DNA from: Rubrimonas sp036788415
GTDB taxonomy: Bacteria > Pseudomonadota > Alphaproteobacteria > Rhodobacterales > Rhodobacteraceae
DNA: 64,000 bases
Assembly: GCF_036788415.1 (NCBI RefSeq)
Contig: NZ_DAIQNN010000004.1
Span: forward strand, 32,308 to 96,307
Reading direction: 5' to 3'
Position 1 is the stretch's first letter; every line of letters starts with the position of its first letter. The notes beneath the pieces were generated by a model, which saw only the letters and a program-made list of their open reading frames with translations, did not search any database and was not told where the DNA came from. Shown in pieces: positions 52,928-64,000 of the stretch. The translations under genes and the position numbers were made by a program.

Positions 52928-54205
52928 TCACCCCCGCAAGATATCGCGCCCGGCGAAGATCGCGCTGTCGCCGAGATCCTGCTCGATGCGGATCAGCTGG
53001 TTGTATTTCGCCAGCCGGTCCGACCGCGCGAGCGAGCCGGTCTTGATCTGCCCGCAATTCGTCGCGACGGCGAGGTCGGCGATCGTGCTGTCCTCGGTCT
53101 CGCCGGAGCGGTGCGACATCACCGCCGTGTAGCTCGCGCGATGCGCCGTCTCGACCGCGTCGAGCGTCTCCGACAGCGAGCCGATCTGGTTGACCTTCAC
53201 CAGGATCGAGTTGCCGCAGCTCTCCTCGATCCCGCGCACCAGCCGCTCGGTGTTGGTGACGAACAGGTCGTCGCCGACGAGCTGGATGCGGTCGCCGAGG
53301 CGCTGCGTCAACGTCGCCCAGCCCTCCCAGTCGTCCTCCGCCATCCCGTCCTCGATCGACAGGATCGGATAATCGTCGCACAGCGCCGCGAGATAATCGG
53401 CCAACTCCGCCGAATTCAGCGCCTTGCCTTCGCCGTCGAGGCGGTAGAGCCCGTCGCGGTAGAATTCGGTCGAGGCGGCGTCCAGCGCGAGGAACACGTC
53501 GTCGCCGGGCTTGTAGCCGGCCTTCTCCACCGCCTTCATGATGAAGCCGAGCGCGTCGCGGGTGCCGGCGAGGTTGGGCGCGAAGCCGCCCTCGTCGCCG
53601 ACATTGGTGTTGTGGCCGGCCGCCGCCAGCTCCTTGCGCAGCGTGTGGAAAATCTCCGAGCCCATCCGCACCGCGTCGGCCACAGTGTCGGCGCCGACCG
53701 GCATCACCATGAACTCCTGCACGTCGATGGGGTTGTCGGCATGCACGCCGCCATTGACGATGTTCATCATCGGCACCGGCAGCGTGCGGGCCGACACGCC
53801 GCCGACATAGCGGTGCAGCGGCAGGCCGACGCTCTGCGCCGCCGCCTTCGCCACCGCGAGGCTCACCCCGAGGATCGCGTTGGCGCCGAGGCGCGACTTG
53901 TTGCGCGTGCCGTCGAGGTCGATCATCGCCTGATCGATCATCAGCTGGCGCGTGGCGTCCACGCCCGCCAGCGCCTCGAAGATCTCCCCGTTGACCGAGG
54001 CGACCGCGTTCAGCACGCCCTTGCCGCCGTAGCGGTCGCCGTCGCCGTCGCGCAGCTCGACCGCCTCATGGGCGCCGGTCGAGGCGCCCGACGGCACGGC
54101 GGCGCGCCCCTCGGCCCCGTCCTCCAGCACGACGTCCACTTCGACGGTGGGGTTGCCGCGGCTGTCGAGAATCTCCCGGGCCGCGATTTCGACGATGGCG
54201 CTCAT
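52928..54205 (-). CDS. eno: Enolase
   Basis: A 425-residue glycolytic enzyme converting 2-phosphoglycerate to phosphoenolpyruvate. Signature ILVKVNQIGSLSET, catalytic SIEDGMAEDDW, and SHRSGETEDSTIADLAV are present. The ATG overlaps the upstream fur-like stop by 4 nt, so a metal regulator and enolase are translationally coupled. Confidence 0.97.
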   Translation of the reverse strand: MSAIVEIAAREILDSRGNPTVEVDVVLEDGAEGRAAVPSGASTGAHEAVELRDGDGDRYGGKGVLNAVASVNGEIFEALAGVDATRQLMIDQAMIDLDGTRNKSRLGANAILGVSLAVAKAAAQSVGLPLHRYVGGVSARTLPVPMMNIVNGGVHADNPIDVQEFMVMPVGADTVADAVRMGSEIFHTLRKELAAAGHNTNVGDEGGFAPNLAGTRDALGFIMKAVEKAGYKPGDDVFLALDAASTEFYRDGLYRLDGEGKALNSAELADYLAALCDDYPILSIEDGMAEDDWEGWATLTQRLGDRIQLVGDDLFVTNTERLVRGIEESCGNSILVKVNQIGSLSETLDAVETAHRASYTAVMSHRSGETEDSTIADLAVATNCGQIKTGSLARSDRLAKYNQLIRIEQDLGDSAIFAGRDILRG

Positions 54206-54672
54206 GTCTCGTCTCCTGTTGCGCCGCCCGTGCGGGCGGGCTGTTCGCCGCGATGGGCGTTGATCCTGCGTCCGTAGAGTTCCAGCCTGTGCCCGACCAG
54301 CTCATAGCCGAGGCGTTCGGCGACGCGGCGCTGCAGGGCTTCGATCTCGCGGTCGACGAACTCGATCACATCCCCCGACACCACGTCTATGAGATGATCG
54401 TGGTGGTCGCGGTCCGCGTCCTCGTAGCGGGCGCGCCCGTCGCGGAAGTCGCGCCTTTCGAGAATCCCGTGCTCCTCGAACAGCTTCACCGTGCGATAGA
54501 CGGTCGCGATGGAGATGGCGGCGTCGCGCGCGGCGGCGCGGCGGTGCAGTTCCTCGACGTCGGGGTGGTCGTCGCTCTCTTCGAGCACCTGCGCCACGGT
54601 GCGGCGCTGGCCGGTCATGCGCAGGCCCAGCGCCTCGCACCGCTCGGCAATGCTGTCCCCCGTCGTCGGCAT
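54202..54672 (-). CDS. Fur-family metal regulator (Fur/Mur type)
   Basis: A 156-residue Fur-family repressor. The winged helix carries LGLRMTGQRRTVAQVLEESD and AISIATVYRTVKLFEEHGIL, and the metal-binding region HHDHLIDVVSGDVIEFVD is clear. The C-terminal half lacks the CxxC zinc pairs of E. coli Fur, as in the alphaproteobacterial Fur/Mur group that responds to manganese or iron. It overlaps eno and is divergent from ldtR. Which metal it senses is not decided by sequence. Confidence 0.88.
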   Translation of the reverse strand: MPTTGDSIAERCEALGLRMTGQRRTVAQVLEESDDHPDVEELHRRAAARDAAISIATVYRTVKLFEEHGILERRDFRDGRARYEDADRDHHDHLIDVVSGDVIEFVDREIEALQRRVAERLGYELVGHRLELYGRRINAHRGEQPARTGGATGDET

Positions 54673-54730
54673 CGGCCCCCCGCGCTCGCGCTCCGCCGGG
54701 TGATAGCCGAGCGGGGCGGCGGGAACAACC

Positions 54731-54760
54731 GCCCCGTTCCGCCCCGTTCCGCCCCGTTCC
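54731..54760. repeat. Three perfect tandem copies of a 10-mer
   Basis: GCCCCGTTCC is repeated three times without interruption, followed by a partial GC, in the divergent gap between the Fur-type gene and ldtR. It could be a cluster of regulator sites or a simple slipped repeat. Confidence 0.85.
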
Positions 54761-54862
54761 GCTGTGCCGCGCCCCTGCGCGCGGTGCGCGTCGGGCTTAA
54801 CCCTCTCTTGGCGATTTTAGGAAATTCTCCCGCCAACTCGAAGAACCGGCCGGAGATGCCCG

Positions 54863-55393
54863 ATGAACCTGCAAAGCCCCGCCGCCCTGCGCCCCGCCTC
54901 CCAGAGCGCCGCCGCCGCCGCCCCGGGCGGGGACGACGCCGTCGCGCGCTACACCGACACGCTGTCGCTGGTGGAGCGGCTGCACCGCCTGCTGCTCGAC
55001 GTCATCAAGGACGAGTTCGAGCGCCTCGGCCTGCTCGACGTCAACCCCGTCCAGGCGTTGCTGCTGTTCAACATCGGCGACAACGAGGTGACGGCGGGCG
55101 AGTTGAAGACGCGGGGCTACTATCAGGGCTCCAACGTCTCGTACAATCTCAAGAAGCTGGTCGAGGCGGGCTACATGCACCACCAGCGCTGCGAGGTCGA
55201 CCGCCGCGCCGTGCGCATCCGCCTGACCGAGAAGGGCCGCCAGATCCGCGCCGCCGTCGCCGCGCTGTTCGAGCGTCATGCGGGCGAGCTGTCCGAGCGC
55301 AGCCTGCTCGGCGCGCAGGACGCGGCCCTCGTCACCGACGGCCTGCGCCGCATCGAGCGCTTCTGGACCGAGCAGATCCGCTACATCTACTGA
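54863..55393 (+). CDS. ldtR: MarR-family regulator LdtR
   Basis: A 176-residue winged-helix protein. Its first 28 residues are a low-complexity Ala/Gln tail. The DNA-binding core contains LFNIGDNEVTAGELKTRGYY, GSNVSYNLKKLVEAGYMHHQRCEVDRRAVRIRLTEKG, and the end IERFWTEQIRYIY. These match LdtR, the alphaproteobacterial regulator of L,D-transpeptidase and stress genes. GGAG precedes the ATG at about 7 nt. Confidence 0.9.
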   Translation: MNLQSPAALRPASQSAAAAAPGGDDAVARYTDTLSLVERLHRLLLDVIKDEFERLGLLDVNPVQALLLFNIGDNEVTAGELKTRGYYQGSNVSYNLKKLVEAGYMHHQRCEVDRRAVRIRLTEKGRQIRAAVAALFERHAGELSERSLLGAQDAALVTDGLRRIERFWTEQIRYIY

Positions 55394-55423
55394 GGGCGGC
55401 GCCCCTCCACCTGCGCGACGCCG

Positions 55424-55443
55424 CCCCGGACCCCGATCCGGGG
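55424..55443. terminator. Hairpin between convergent ldtR and ridA-family genes
   Basis: CCCCGGA (55424-55430) and TCCGGGG (55437-55443) form a 7-bp stem with a 6-nt loop, 31 nt after the ldtR stop. There is no T-run, so it is a weak terminator candidate for either direction. Confidence 0.3.
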
Positions 55444-55518
55444 CCGCGCTTTCCCCGGCGCTCCGCGCACAGATCGAGCGCGTCACACCCCAATGTCGTT
55501 CGCGTGGGCTCGCGCGGA

Positions 55519-55986
55519 TCAACTCGGCGGCGCACCGCCGACTGCCGATGGTCTGCGGGCGAGGCAGTCGATCTCCACCAGAGCCCCCACCGCCAGCGCC
55601 GTCACCCCGACCGTGGTGCGCGCCGGACGGCGGTCCGGTGAAAAGAATCTCTGATACGTCTCGTTGAAGACCGCGTAGTCGCGCTCGAACTCGGTCAGAA
55701 AGCAGCGGCACTGCACGACATGCGACAGATCGAGCCCGACGCCCCTCAGCACGATCTCGAGGTTGCGCATCACCCGCTCCGTCTGCGCCTCGACGCCTTC
55801 GGGCGGCGGCGCGTCGGGCGCGTCGGGGTCGGTCGGCATCTGCCCGGTCAGGATCACCCAGCCGTCGCACTCGACCGCATGGGAGAACGGCGCCACCGGG
55901 CGCGGCCCGCCGGGGATCATGTGGAAGGACGGACCCGCGCCGCCCCCCGCATCCGCCGCCGCGACGCCTTCATCGACCGATGTCAT
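55519..55986 (-). CDS. RidA/YjgF-family protein
   Basis: A 155-residue member of the Rid family, some of which deaminate reactive enamines or imines. PVAPFSHAVECDGWVILTGQMP and the C-terminal RRPARTTVGVTALAVGALVEIDCLA are characteristic, including the Arg that binds substrate carboxylate in RidA. The N-terminal 25 residues and the Pro/Asp-rich DPDAPDAPPPEG insert are unusual. It is probably not RidA itself but a Rid-subfamily enzyme. Confidence 0.85.
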   Translation of the reverse strand: MTSVDEGVAAADAGGGAGPSFHMIPGGPRPVAPFSHAVECDGWVILTGQMPTDPDAPDAPPPEGVEAQTERVMRNLEIVLRGVGLDLSHVVQCRCFLTEFERDYAVFNETYQRFFSPDRRPARTTVGVTALAVGALVEIDCLARRPSAVGGAPPS

Positions 55987-56078
55987 TCTGACGCTCCGAC
56001 CCGCTCTCCGGAAAATTCCGGCGCGCGACGATCATGCCCCCCGCGCGCCTGTCCGCTCAAGGCCCCCGCCCGCCCCGC

Positions 56079-56498
56079 TCACAGATCGAGCGCCCCCTGC
56101 TGCGACCGATCCTCCCGCGCCGCCTTGCGGTAGCTGTCGCTGCGCGCCATCGGGATGCGCAGCGGGGGAACGGCGCTGGTGAGCAGCGCCTCCACCGTCA
56201 CGATCTGCACCCGCGGAATCTGCCCCCAATCCGTCTCCCAGAACCCCGCCGCCGCCGCATTGGCGATCATCGGCTTGGTCGGCTCCTTGAGGGTGAGGAA
56301 GATCCCCATCGGCGCCCCCTGCGCCTCCATCGCGCCCTTCAGCGAGCGGATCTGCGCGTCGCCGATGGCGCCGCCCTTCACCTCGATGATGCACATCTCG
56401 GTCTTGCGGCCCTGCCCCTGCACGTAGAGCACCCCGTCGATCCCCTTGTCGGCGCCGCGCTTGCCGCCCTCGCTCTTCTGACTTTTTGCGACACTTTC
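56079..56498 (-). pseudogene. Truncated C-terminal fragment of an Mrr-like nuclease (probably once fused to a DNA methyltransferase)
   Basis: The frame encodes about 139 residues after an in-frame stop at 56499-56501. It has GADKGIDGVLYV, then CIIEVKGG: the Asp and Glu-x-Lys of a PD-(D/E)xK nuclease. GIFLTLKEPTKPMIANAAAAGF and WGQIPRVQIVTVEALL follow, matching the C-termini of methyltransferase-Mrr proteins. No N-terminal methyltransferase part precedes it, because the sequence changes to AT-richer DNA at the break. A GTG at 56432 could start a 117-residue product, but that lacks the Asp motif. It is probably a remnant. Confidence 0.7.
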
Positions 56499-56593
56499 TC
56501 ATAGTGGTGTGGCGCCGCCCCGTGATATCAGAAGCGCGAAGCTATGTTCGAGCTGGCGAGGCTTGTCGCAACCCGGCCATCGAGGGACAAGCG

Positions 56594-57292
56594 ATGAATG
56601 TAATTGAACTACAGATGACAGGGCGTCTTCGTGGCGGTTACTATACCATTGCCGAAGCCGCACGTATCCTCCGCATGGGGACGAAGCAGCCGACAATCCG
56701 AAACTGGCTCACAGGCAACGGCTCCGAAGCTGGCCCGGTGATTGCTCGCCAATATCCGAATTCCACGAACGAACTCGGCTTCTACGACTTGATTGAAATT
56801 CGATTCATCGATTACTTTCGGCGGCAGGATGTTAGCTTACAGAGCATTCGAAAAGCGGCACAAGCTGCTCGCAGGGAACTTGAAGCGCGCCACCCGTTCG
56901 CAATGTCTAACGTCTGCTTTGTGACTGATAGGCGCAAGATTTTTAAGCTGACGGCTGAGGAAACTGGCGACAAAAGACTTATGGAGATTGTTTCTGGCCA
57001 ACATGCAATGTATGATGTATTCGAGAATTTTCTTGCGAAGGGCATTGAATTTGCGCCAGATGGTCTTGCTGGACGCTGGTATCCTGAGCCAACTAAGTAT
57101 CCGAAGATTTTAATTTCCCCGAAGAAGGCGCATGGACATCCAATAATCGATCCTGCGGGTGTGCCAACGCGAACGATTTTCGATCTCTGGCGAGCCGAGA
57201 ATCAAGACAAGGCAGCCGTAGCGGATTGGTTTGAGATTGGGAAGTCTGATGTCGAGCAAGCTGTGGAATATGAGCTAGACTTGGCAGCATGA
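56594..57292 (+). CDS. VapB45-like antitoxin (HTH plus DUF433-like C-terminus)
   Basis: A 232-residue protein. The N-terminal YYTIAEAARILRMGTKQPTI is a MerR-like helix-turn-helix. The C-terminal HPIIDPAGVPTRTIFDLWRA, VADWFEIGKSDVEQAVEYE is a DUF433-type antitoxin module. Size, order and partner match the VapB45/VapC45 pair. ATG 56594 has a GAGGGAC site at about 8 nt; the codon at 56486 is less likely. It overlaps the toxin by 4 nt. It probably represses its own promoter. Confidence 0.8.
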   Translation: MNVIELQMTGRLRGGYYTIAEAARILRMGTKQPTIRNWLTGNGSEAGPVIARQYPNSTNELGFYDLIEIRFIDYFRRQDVSLQSIRKAAQAARRELEARHPFAMSNVCFVTDRRKIFKLTAEETGDKRLMEIVSGQHAMYDVFENFLAKGIEFAPDGLAGRWYPEPTKYPKILISPKKAHGHPIIDPAGVPTRTIFDLWRAENQDKAAVADWFEIGKSDVEQAVEYELDLAA

Positions 57293-57744
57293 AGCTCATT
57301 GGCGATGAGCACGTTTCACCAAAGATCATTCGTGCAATCCGGGATCTCGGTCTTGCAGGCCGTGAGGGATGGACCATCGAGAGCGTCGTCGGATCGCGTT
57401 ATGCGAGCATCGAGGACGAGGATTGGATAGTCGCGTTTGCAAATGATGGAGGCCGCGGGCTCTTGTCGGCTGATAGGGAAATGCTTCAGCGTCGAACTCT
57501 CGTCCAGCAGATCGCACAAACTGGTTTGATTGCGGTTTACTTACCAAAGAAATGGGCCTCATCGCACAAAGCGTGGCAAGCTTCGCACATATTGTTCTGG
57601 TGGCCCCGTATCGTTGCGACCTTCGAGTCTGCGCGAAATGGATCAGCTTGGTATGTTCCAGGTTCATTCGATGAAACGCAACCTTTTCGTGAAGTCCGAC
57701 CCTTCGGAGAACAGATTTCCGACCAAAAAAATCAAACAGGCTGA
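57289..57744 (+). CDS. VapC45-like PIN-domain toxin
   Basis: A 151-residue PIN-like RNase. MKLIGDEHVSPKIIRAIRDL carries the first acidic pair (Asp6, Glu7), EDEDWIVAF gives Asp45, and LLSADREML gives Asp62, in the order expected for a PIN nuclease of the DUF5615/VapC45 group. The last 25 residues are low-complexity and may be extra. The ATG overlaps the antitoxin stop (ATGA), the usual coupling in such modules. Confidence 0.8.
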   Translation: MKLIGDEHVSPKIIRAIRDLGLAGREGWTIESVVGSRYASIEDEDWIVAFANDGGRGLLSADREMLQRRTLVQQIAQTGLIAVYLPKKWASSHKAWQASHILFWWPRIVATFESARNGSAWYVPGSFDETQPFREVRPFGEQISDQKNQTG

Positions 57745-57898
57745 CGGAAATCACGTGCAAATTTTCCAGGATCAGAGCTCGCGCAGCACCCCCAGATTGT
57801 CGGCTCAATACAGATGTTTCATGCGCGGCCCTCCCGGCCCGCATCATCGCCGCCCGGCGCGCCGCAGATCAACCCCGCGCGCTCTCCGCTCGCCCCCT

Positions 57899-57921
57899 GG
57901 TCCGTGCGACCAGCACGGACC
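57899..57921. repeat. Inverted repeat, 9-bp arms
   Basis: GGTCCGTGC (57899-57907) and GCACGGACC (57913-57921) form a perfect stem with a 5-nt loop. It directly abuts the second hairpin. Confidence 0.85.
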
Positions 57922-57949
57922 GCGCCCTCCCTCCCCCCAGGGAGGGCGC
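57922..57949. repeat. Inverted repeat, 11-bp arms, with a distal inverted copy
   Basis: GCGCCCTCCCT (57922-57932) pairs perfectly with AGGGAGGGCGC (57939-57949) around six C. The sequence GGACCGCGCCCTCC at 57917-57930 recurs inverted (GGAGGGCGCGGTCC) at about 58035-58048, just before the gltB end, so three related arms lie within 130 bp. This is the layout of a REP-like intergenic palindrome. Confidence 0.8.
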
Positions 57950-58078
57950 ATCGCAACGCCGCGACCAGCGCAACCGCACGAGTGCTTGGCGCCATAAACC
58001 GCCATAGCTCGGGCGTTCCAAAGCGCCCACCCGAGGGAGGGCGCGGTCCTCAGCGCCCATGCCGGCCCTGGCCCCCGC

Positions 58079-62617
<4,539 letters not shown>

Positions 62618-62657
62618 GGCGTGTCTCCTTCGGTGCGGGCTGCGCAAGCGTTCGTGT

Positions 62658-63641
62658 TCATGTTTCCCTGGGGCCGCAGCCCCAGAACTCGATCAGGCCG
62701 GCGAGATCAGGATCGTCGAATAGGCGTTCGCGAAAGAATGTGACGTCGCTTTGGCTGCCCGGCCACATCGCTACCGGCCACGCACTATCCTCGTCGAACT
62801 CACCCCAGCCGCCGACAAGACGAGAAGTGTCAGTCGATCTGACGACGATTTCAGCTAACGCATCCGGGTCAGTATCGTCCGCTAGGCCGCCACAGAATGC
62901 ATCATTGATCACTTCGGAGATCGAGCAGACGTCGGGGTTATCAAGTTCCCACGCCTGCCAACCCCGGATCCGGTCCGCGAGCACCGTCTCAAAGACGTTC
63001 CGGAATTCCGCTTCGGTCAGGGTTGGGGGAGTCTCATCGTTAGACCGCTTTATCCAGACATCCGGGTACCCGTCGCGGTCAGCCCCCCACACCCAGATAT
63101 CGTCCGGGATCGACGCCGCCAGTTCATGTCGGATATCAACGGGTTCCGGCTCGTCCGGCTCCGGCTCGTCCTCGGCGAGCAGGTTGTTCGCATCCCGGAG
63201 CAGCCTTTCCGCCGCGCTCAATAAGGCCGGACCAAGCTCCAGCGTCTCGTTGATCCTCTGCGCCCGCTTCTCGGCGCTCATGGGGTATTCATGCGCCAAC
63301 CGGTTGCGCAGCAGCACCAGCGTCAGGAAGTGCTGCGCATCGGCCAGCGACCCTCTCGCCTCCATGTGCCGGAAAGCGTCGCGCGCCGACCATCCCGTGG
63401 TGTTTTCCCCAAGAACCACGAGCATCGCTCGGATCAGCCGGTTGGAAAGCAGATCGACGAGCTGCTCATAGGATTTGAACAGGCTCAGCACGTCCTTCTG
63501 CTGGAGCCGAGACATGATGTCGGCGAGCCGTGGGCTCAGCGGAGCAAAGCGACCGACTTCCTCGACGGACAAGCGCAGGCTCTCCGCGACGCGTCGCGTC
63601 GCCTCGACTACCTCACCGAGGAGCGCCCGTTCCTCCTTCAC
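62658..63641 (-). CDS. HepT-like HEPN toxin with a large C-terminal extension
   Basis: A 327-residue protein. Residues 1-150 are a helical HEPN domain with LLRNRLAHEYP, containing the RX4HXY motif (Arg112, His117, Tyr119); in HepT the Tyr is AMPylated by MntA. An acidic Glu-Pro-Asp linker (about 157-168) leads to a 160-residue soluble domain with many Trp and Asp (DIWVWGADRDGYPDVWIKR, FWGCGPRET) that I do not recognise. Usual HepT proteins have about 130-150 residues. The start is GTG 63641, overlapping the mntA stop by 4 nt. Confidence 0.75.
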   Translation of the reverse strand: MKEERALLGEVVEATRRVAESLRLSVEEVGRFAPLSPRLADIMSRLQQKDVLSLFKSYEQLVDLLSNRLIRAMLVVLGENTTGWSARDAFRHMEARGSLADAQHFLTLVLLRNRLAHEYPMSAEKRAQRINETLELGPALLSAAERLLRDANNLLAEDEPEPDEPEPVDIRHELAASIPDDIWVWGADRDGYPDVWIKRSNDETPPTLTEAEFRNVFETVLADRIRGWQAWELDNPDVCSISEVINDAFCGGLADDTDPDALAEIVVRSTDTSRLVGGWGEFDEDSAWPVAMWPGSQSDVTFFRERLFDDPDLAGLIEFWGCGPRET

Positions 63642-63934
63642 AGCACGACGCCATCGCGATAAGCGATCCGCTCGATGGCCGCGCGAGGCCGGTTCGGCTC
63701 GACCAGCAGCACGTCGATCTTTCGTTCGCCAAGTCTCTCCATGAGCGCGAATAGCAGCGCGCATTCGTCCTTGAACGTTTCCCGCCCCTCGGGAACCTCC
63801 ACCAGCAGGTCGATGTCGCCGCCTTTCTTGCGGTCGTCCACGCGGCTTCCGAACAGGCGCACGACGGCCTGCGGACCGAACACTTCCGCCGTTGCGGCCC
63901 TGATCCCCGCGATCTCCTCCGCCGTCAGCCTCAT
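63638..63934 (-). CDS. MntA-like minimal nucleotidyltransferase (antitoxin)
   Basis: A 98-residue nucleotidyltransferase. FGSRVDDRKKGGDIDLLVEV holds the GS-X9-DXD active site (Gly29-Ser30, Asp40, Asp42), and Asp74 in RKIDVLLVE is the third acidic residue. In MntA/HepT systems this enzyme AMPylates the HEPN RNase Tyr and neutralises it. It overlaps the HEPN gene (GTGA) and the upstream gene (ATGA), so all three look co-translated. Confidence 0.82.
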   Translation of the reverse strand: MRLTAEEIAGIRAATAEVFGPQAVVRLFGSRVDDRKKGGDIDLLVEVPEGRETFKDECALLFALMERLGERKIDVLLVEPNRPRAAIERIAYRDGVVL

Positions 63935-64000
63935 CCGCCGCCCCCCGCGAACAGCGCGATGGTCTCGGTCTCGCTCAGGCGCGGGCGCTCGCCGGCGAAG
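63931..64000 (-). CDS. C-terminal end of a gene cut by the right edge
   Basis: Only the last 22 residues are visible, ending RPRLSETETIALFAGGGG and a TGA that overlaps the mntA start codon. It is too short to identify. The ATGA junction suggests it shares an operon with the HepT/MntA pair. Confidence 0.45.
   Translation of the reverse strand, partial: FAGERPRLSETETIALFAGGGG

Larger units (their letters stand above)
56500..57780. other. AT-richer islet carrying a toxin-antitoxin pair
   Basis: Base composition drops visibly from the surrounding high GC, with frequent AAA, ATT, TTT and TTA codons that neighbours avoid. The left boundary coincides with the break in the Mrr-like gene. The right boundary runs into a G/C inverted-repeat stretch. 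No integrase or transposase is present. This is a sign of horizontal acquisition. Confidence 0.7.
57745..58078. other. Non-coding gap rich in inverted repeats
   Basis: No credible gene is seen in these 334 bp between the VapC45-like toxin and the end of gltB. The first 40 bp are AT-rich like the islet. The remainder returns to high GC and holds two perfect hairpins at 57899-57949 and a distal inverted copy at about 58034-58048. Transcription converges here, so these may serve as terminators. Confidence 0.7.

Overview
The window is high-GC chromosomal DNA from an alphaproteobacterium, most likely a Rhodobacterales member. The evidence is the co-occurrence of a full gene transfer agent (GTA) structural cluster between the fabD-fabG-acpP-fabF-mltG block and cysE, a short prolyl-tRNA synthetase without an editing insertion, a pyruvate dehydrogenase whose E1-beta carries its own lipoyl domain, an LdtR-type MarR regulator, and the dnaB-alr and radA-cvpA-purF runs. 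Coding is dense and on both strands. I see no rRNA, tRNA, CRISPR array or transposase.

Layout. 1-9.9 kb, mostly plus: the tail of a left-edge gene, a transglutaminase-like protein, Ppx/GppA, ProS, LolC/E and LolD, a LOG-family protein (minus), a LysM protein and an Atm1-type ABC exporter. 9.9-14.4 kb, minus: an RND pump and its periplasmic adaptor. 14.5-17.9 kb, plus: a YfgM-like protein, BamB and Der. 17.9-28.3 kb, minus: SDR, purF, cvpA, radA, an unknown gene, mlaF, mlaE, alr, dnaB, then the rpsF-rpsR-rplI operon ending in a strong terminator. 28.5-33.0 kb, plus: fatty-acid synthesis genes and mltG.

33.1-47.9 kb, plus: the GTA cluster. It runs in order from small and large terminase, portal, prohead protease, capsid, head-tail connector, head closure, tail terminator, tail tube, two tail chaperones and a short tape measure to distal tail, hub, cell-wall peptidase and megatron. 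A DUF2793 protein, an unrecognised 128-aa protein and a small one-helix membrane protein that could be a holin follow. All reading frames look intact and many overlap by 1-8 nt, so the particle genes are probably under selection. A TTGACA promoter-like element followed within about 40 nt by an intrinsic terminator lies just ahead of the first GTA gene.

47.9-56.0 kb: cysE (plus), then on the minus strand fur/mur-eno-ftsB-pdhA-pdhB-pdhC, a divergent ldtR, and a RidA-family gene. 56.0-64 kb is the accessory part: the truncated C-terminal end of an Mrr-like nuclease, broken where an AT-richer islet begins; a VapB45/VapC45-like toxin-antitoxin pair in that islet; a 334-bp non-coding stretch with stacked inverted repeats; gltB; and a HepT/MntA (HEPN-nucleotidyltransferase) pair whose HEPN partner has an unusual C-terminal extension of about 170 residues. 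The right edge cuts a gene that overlaps mntA.
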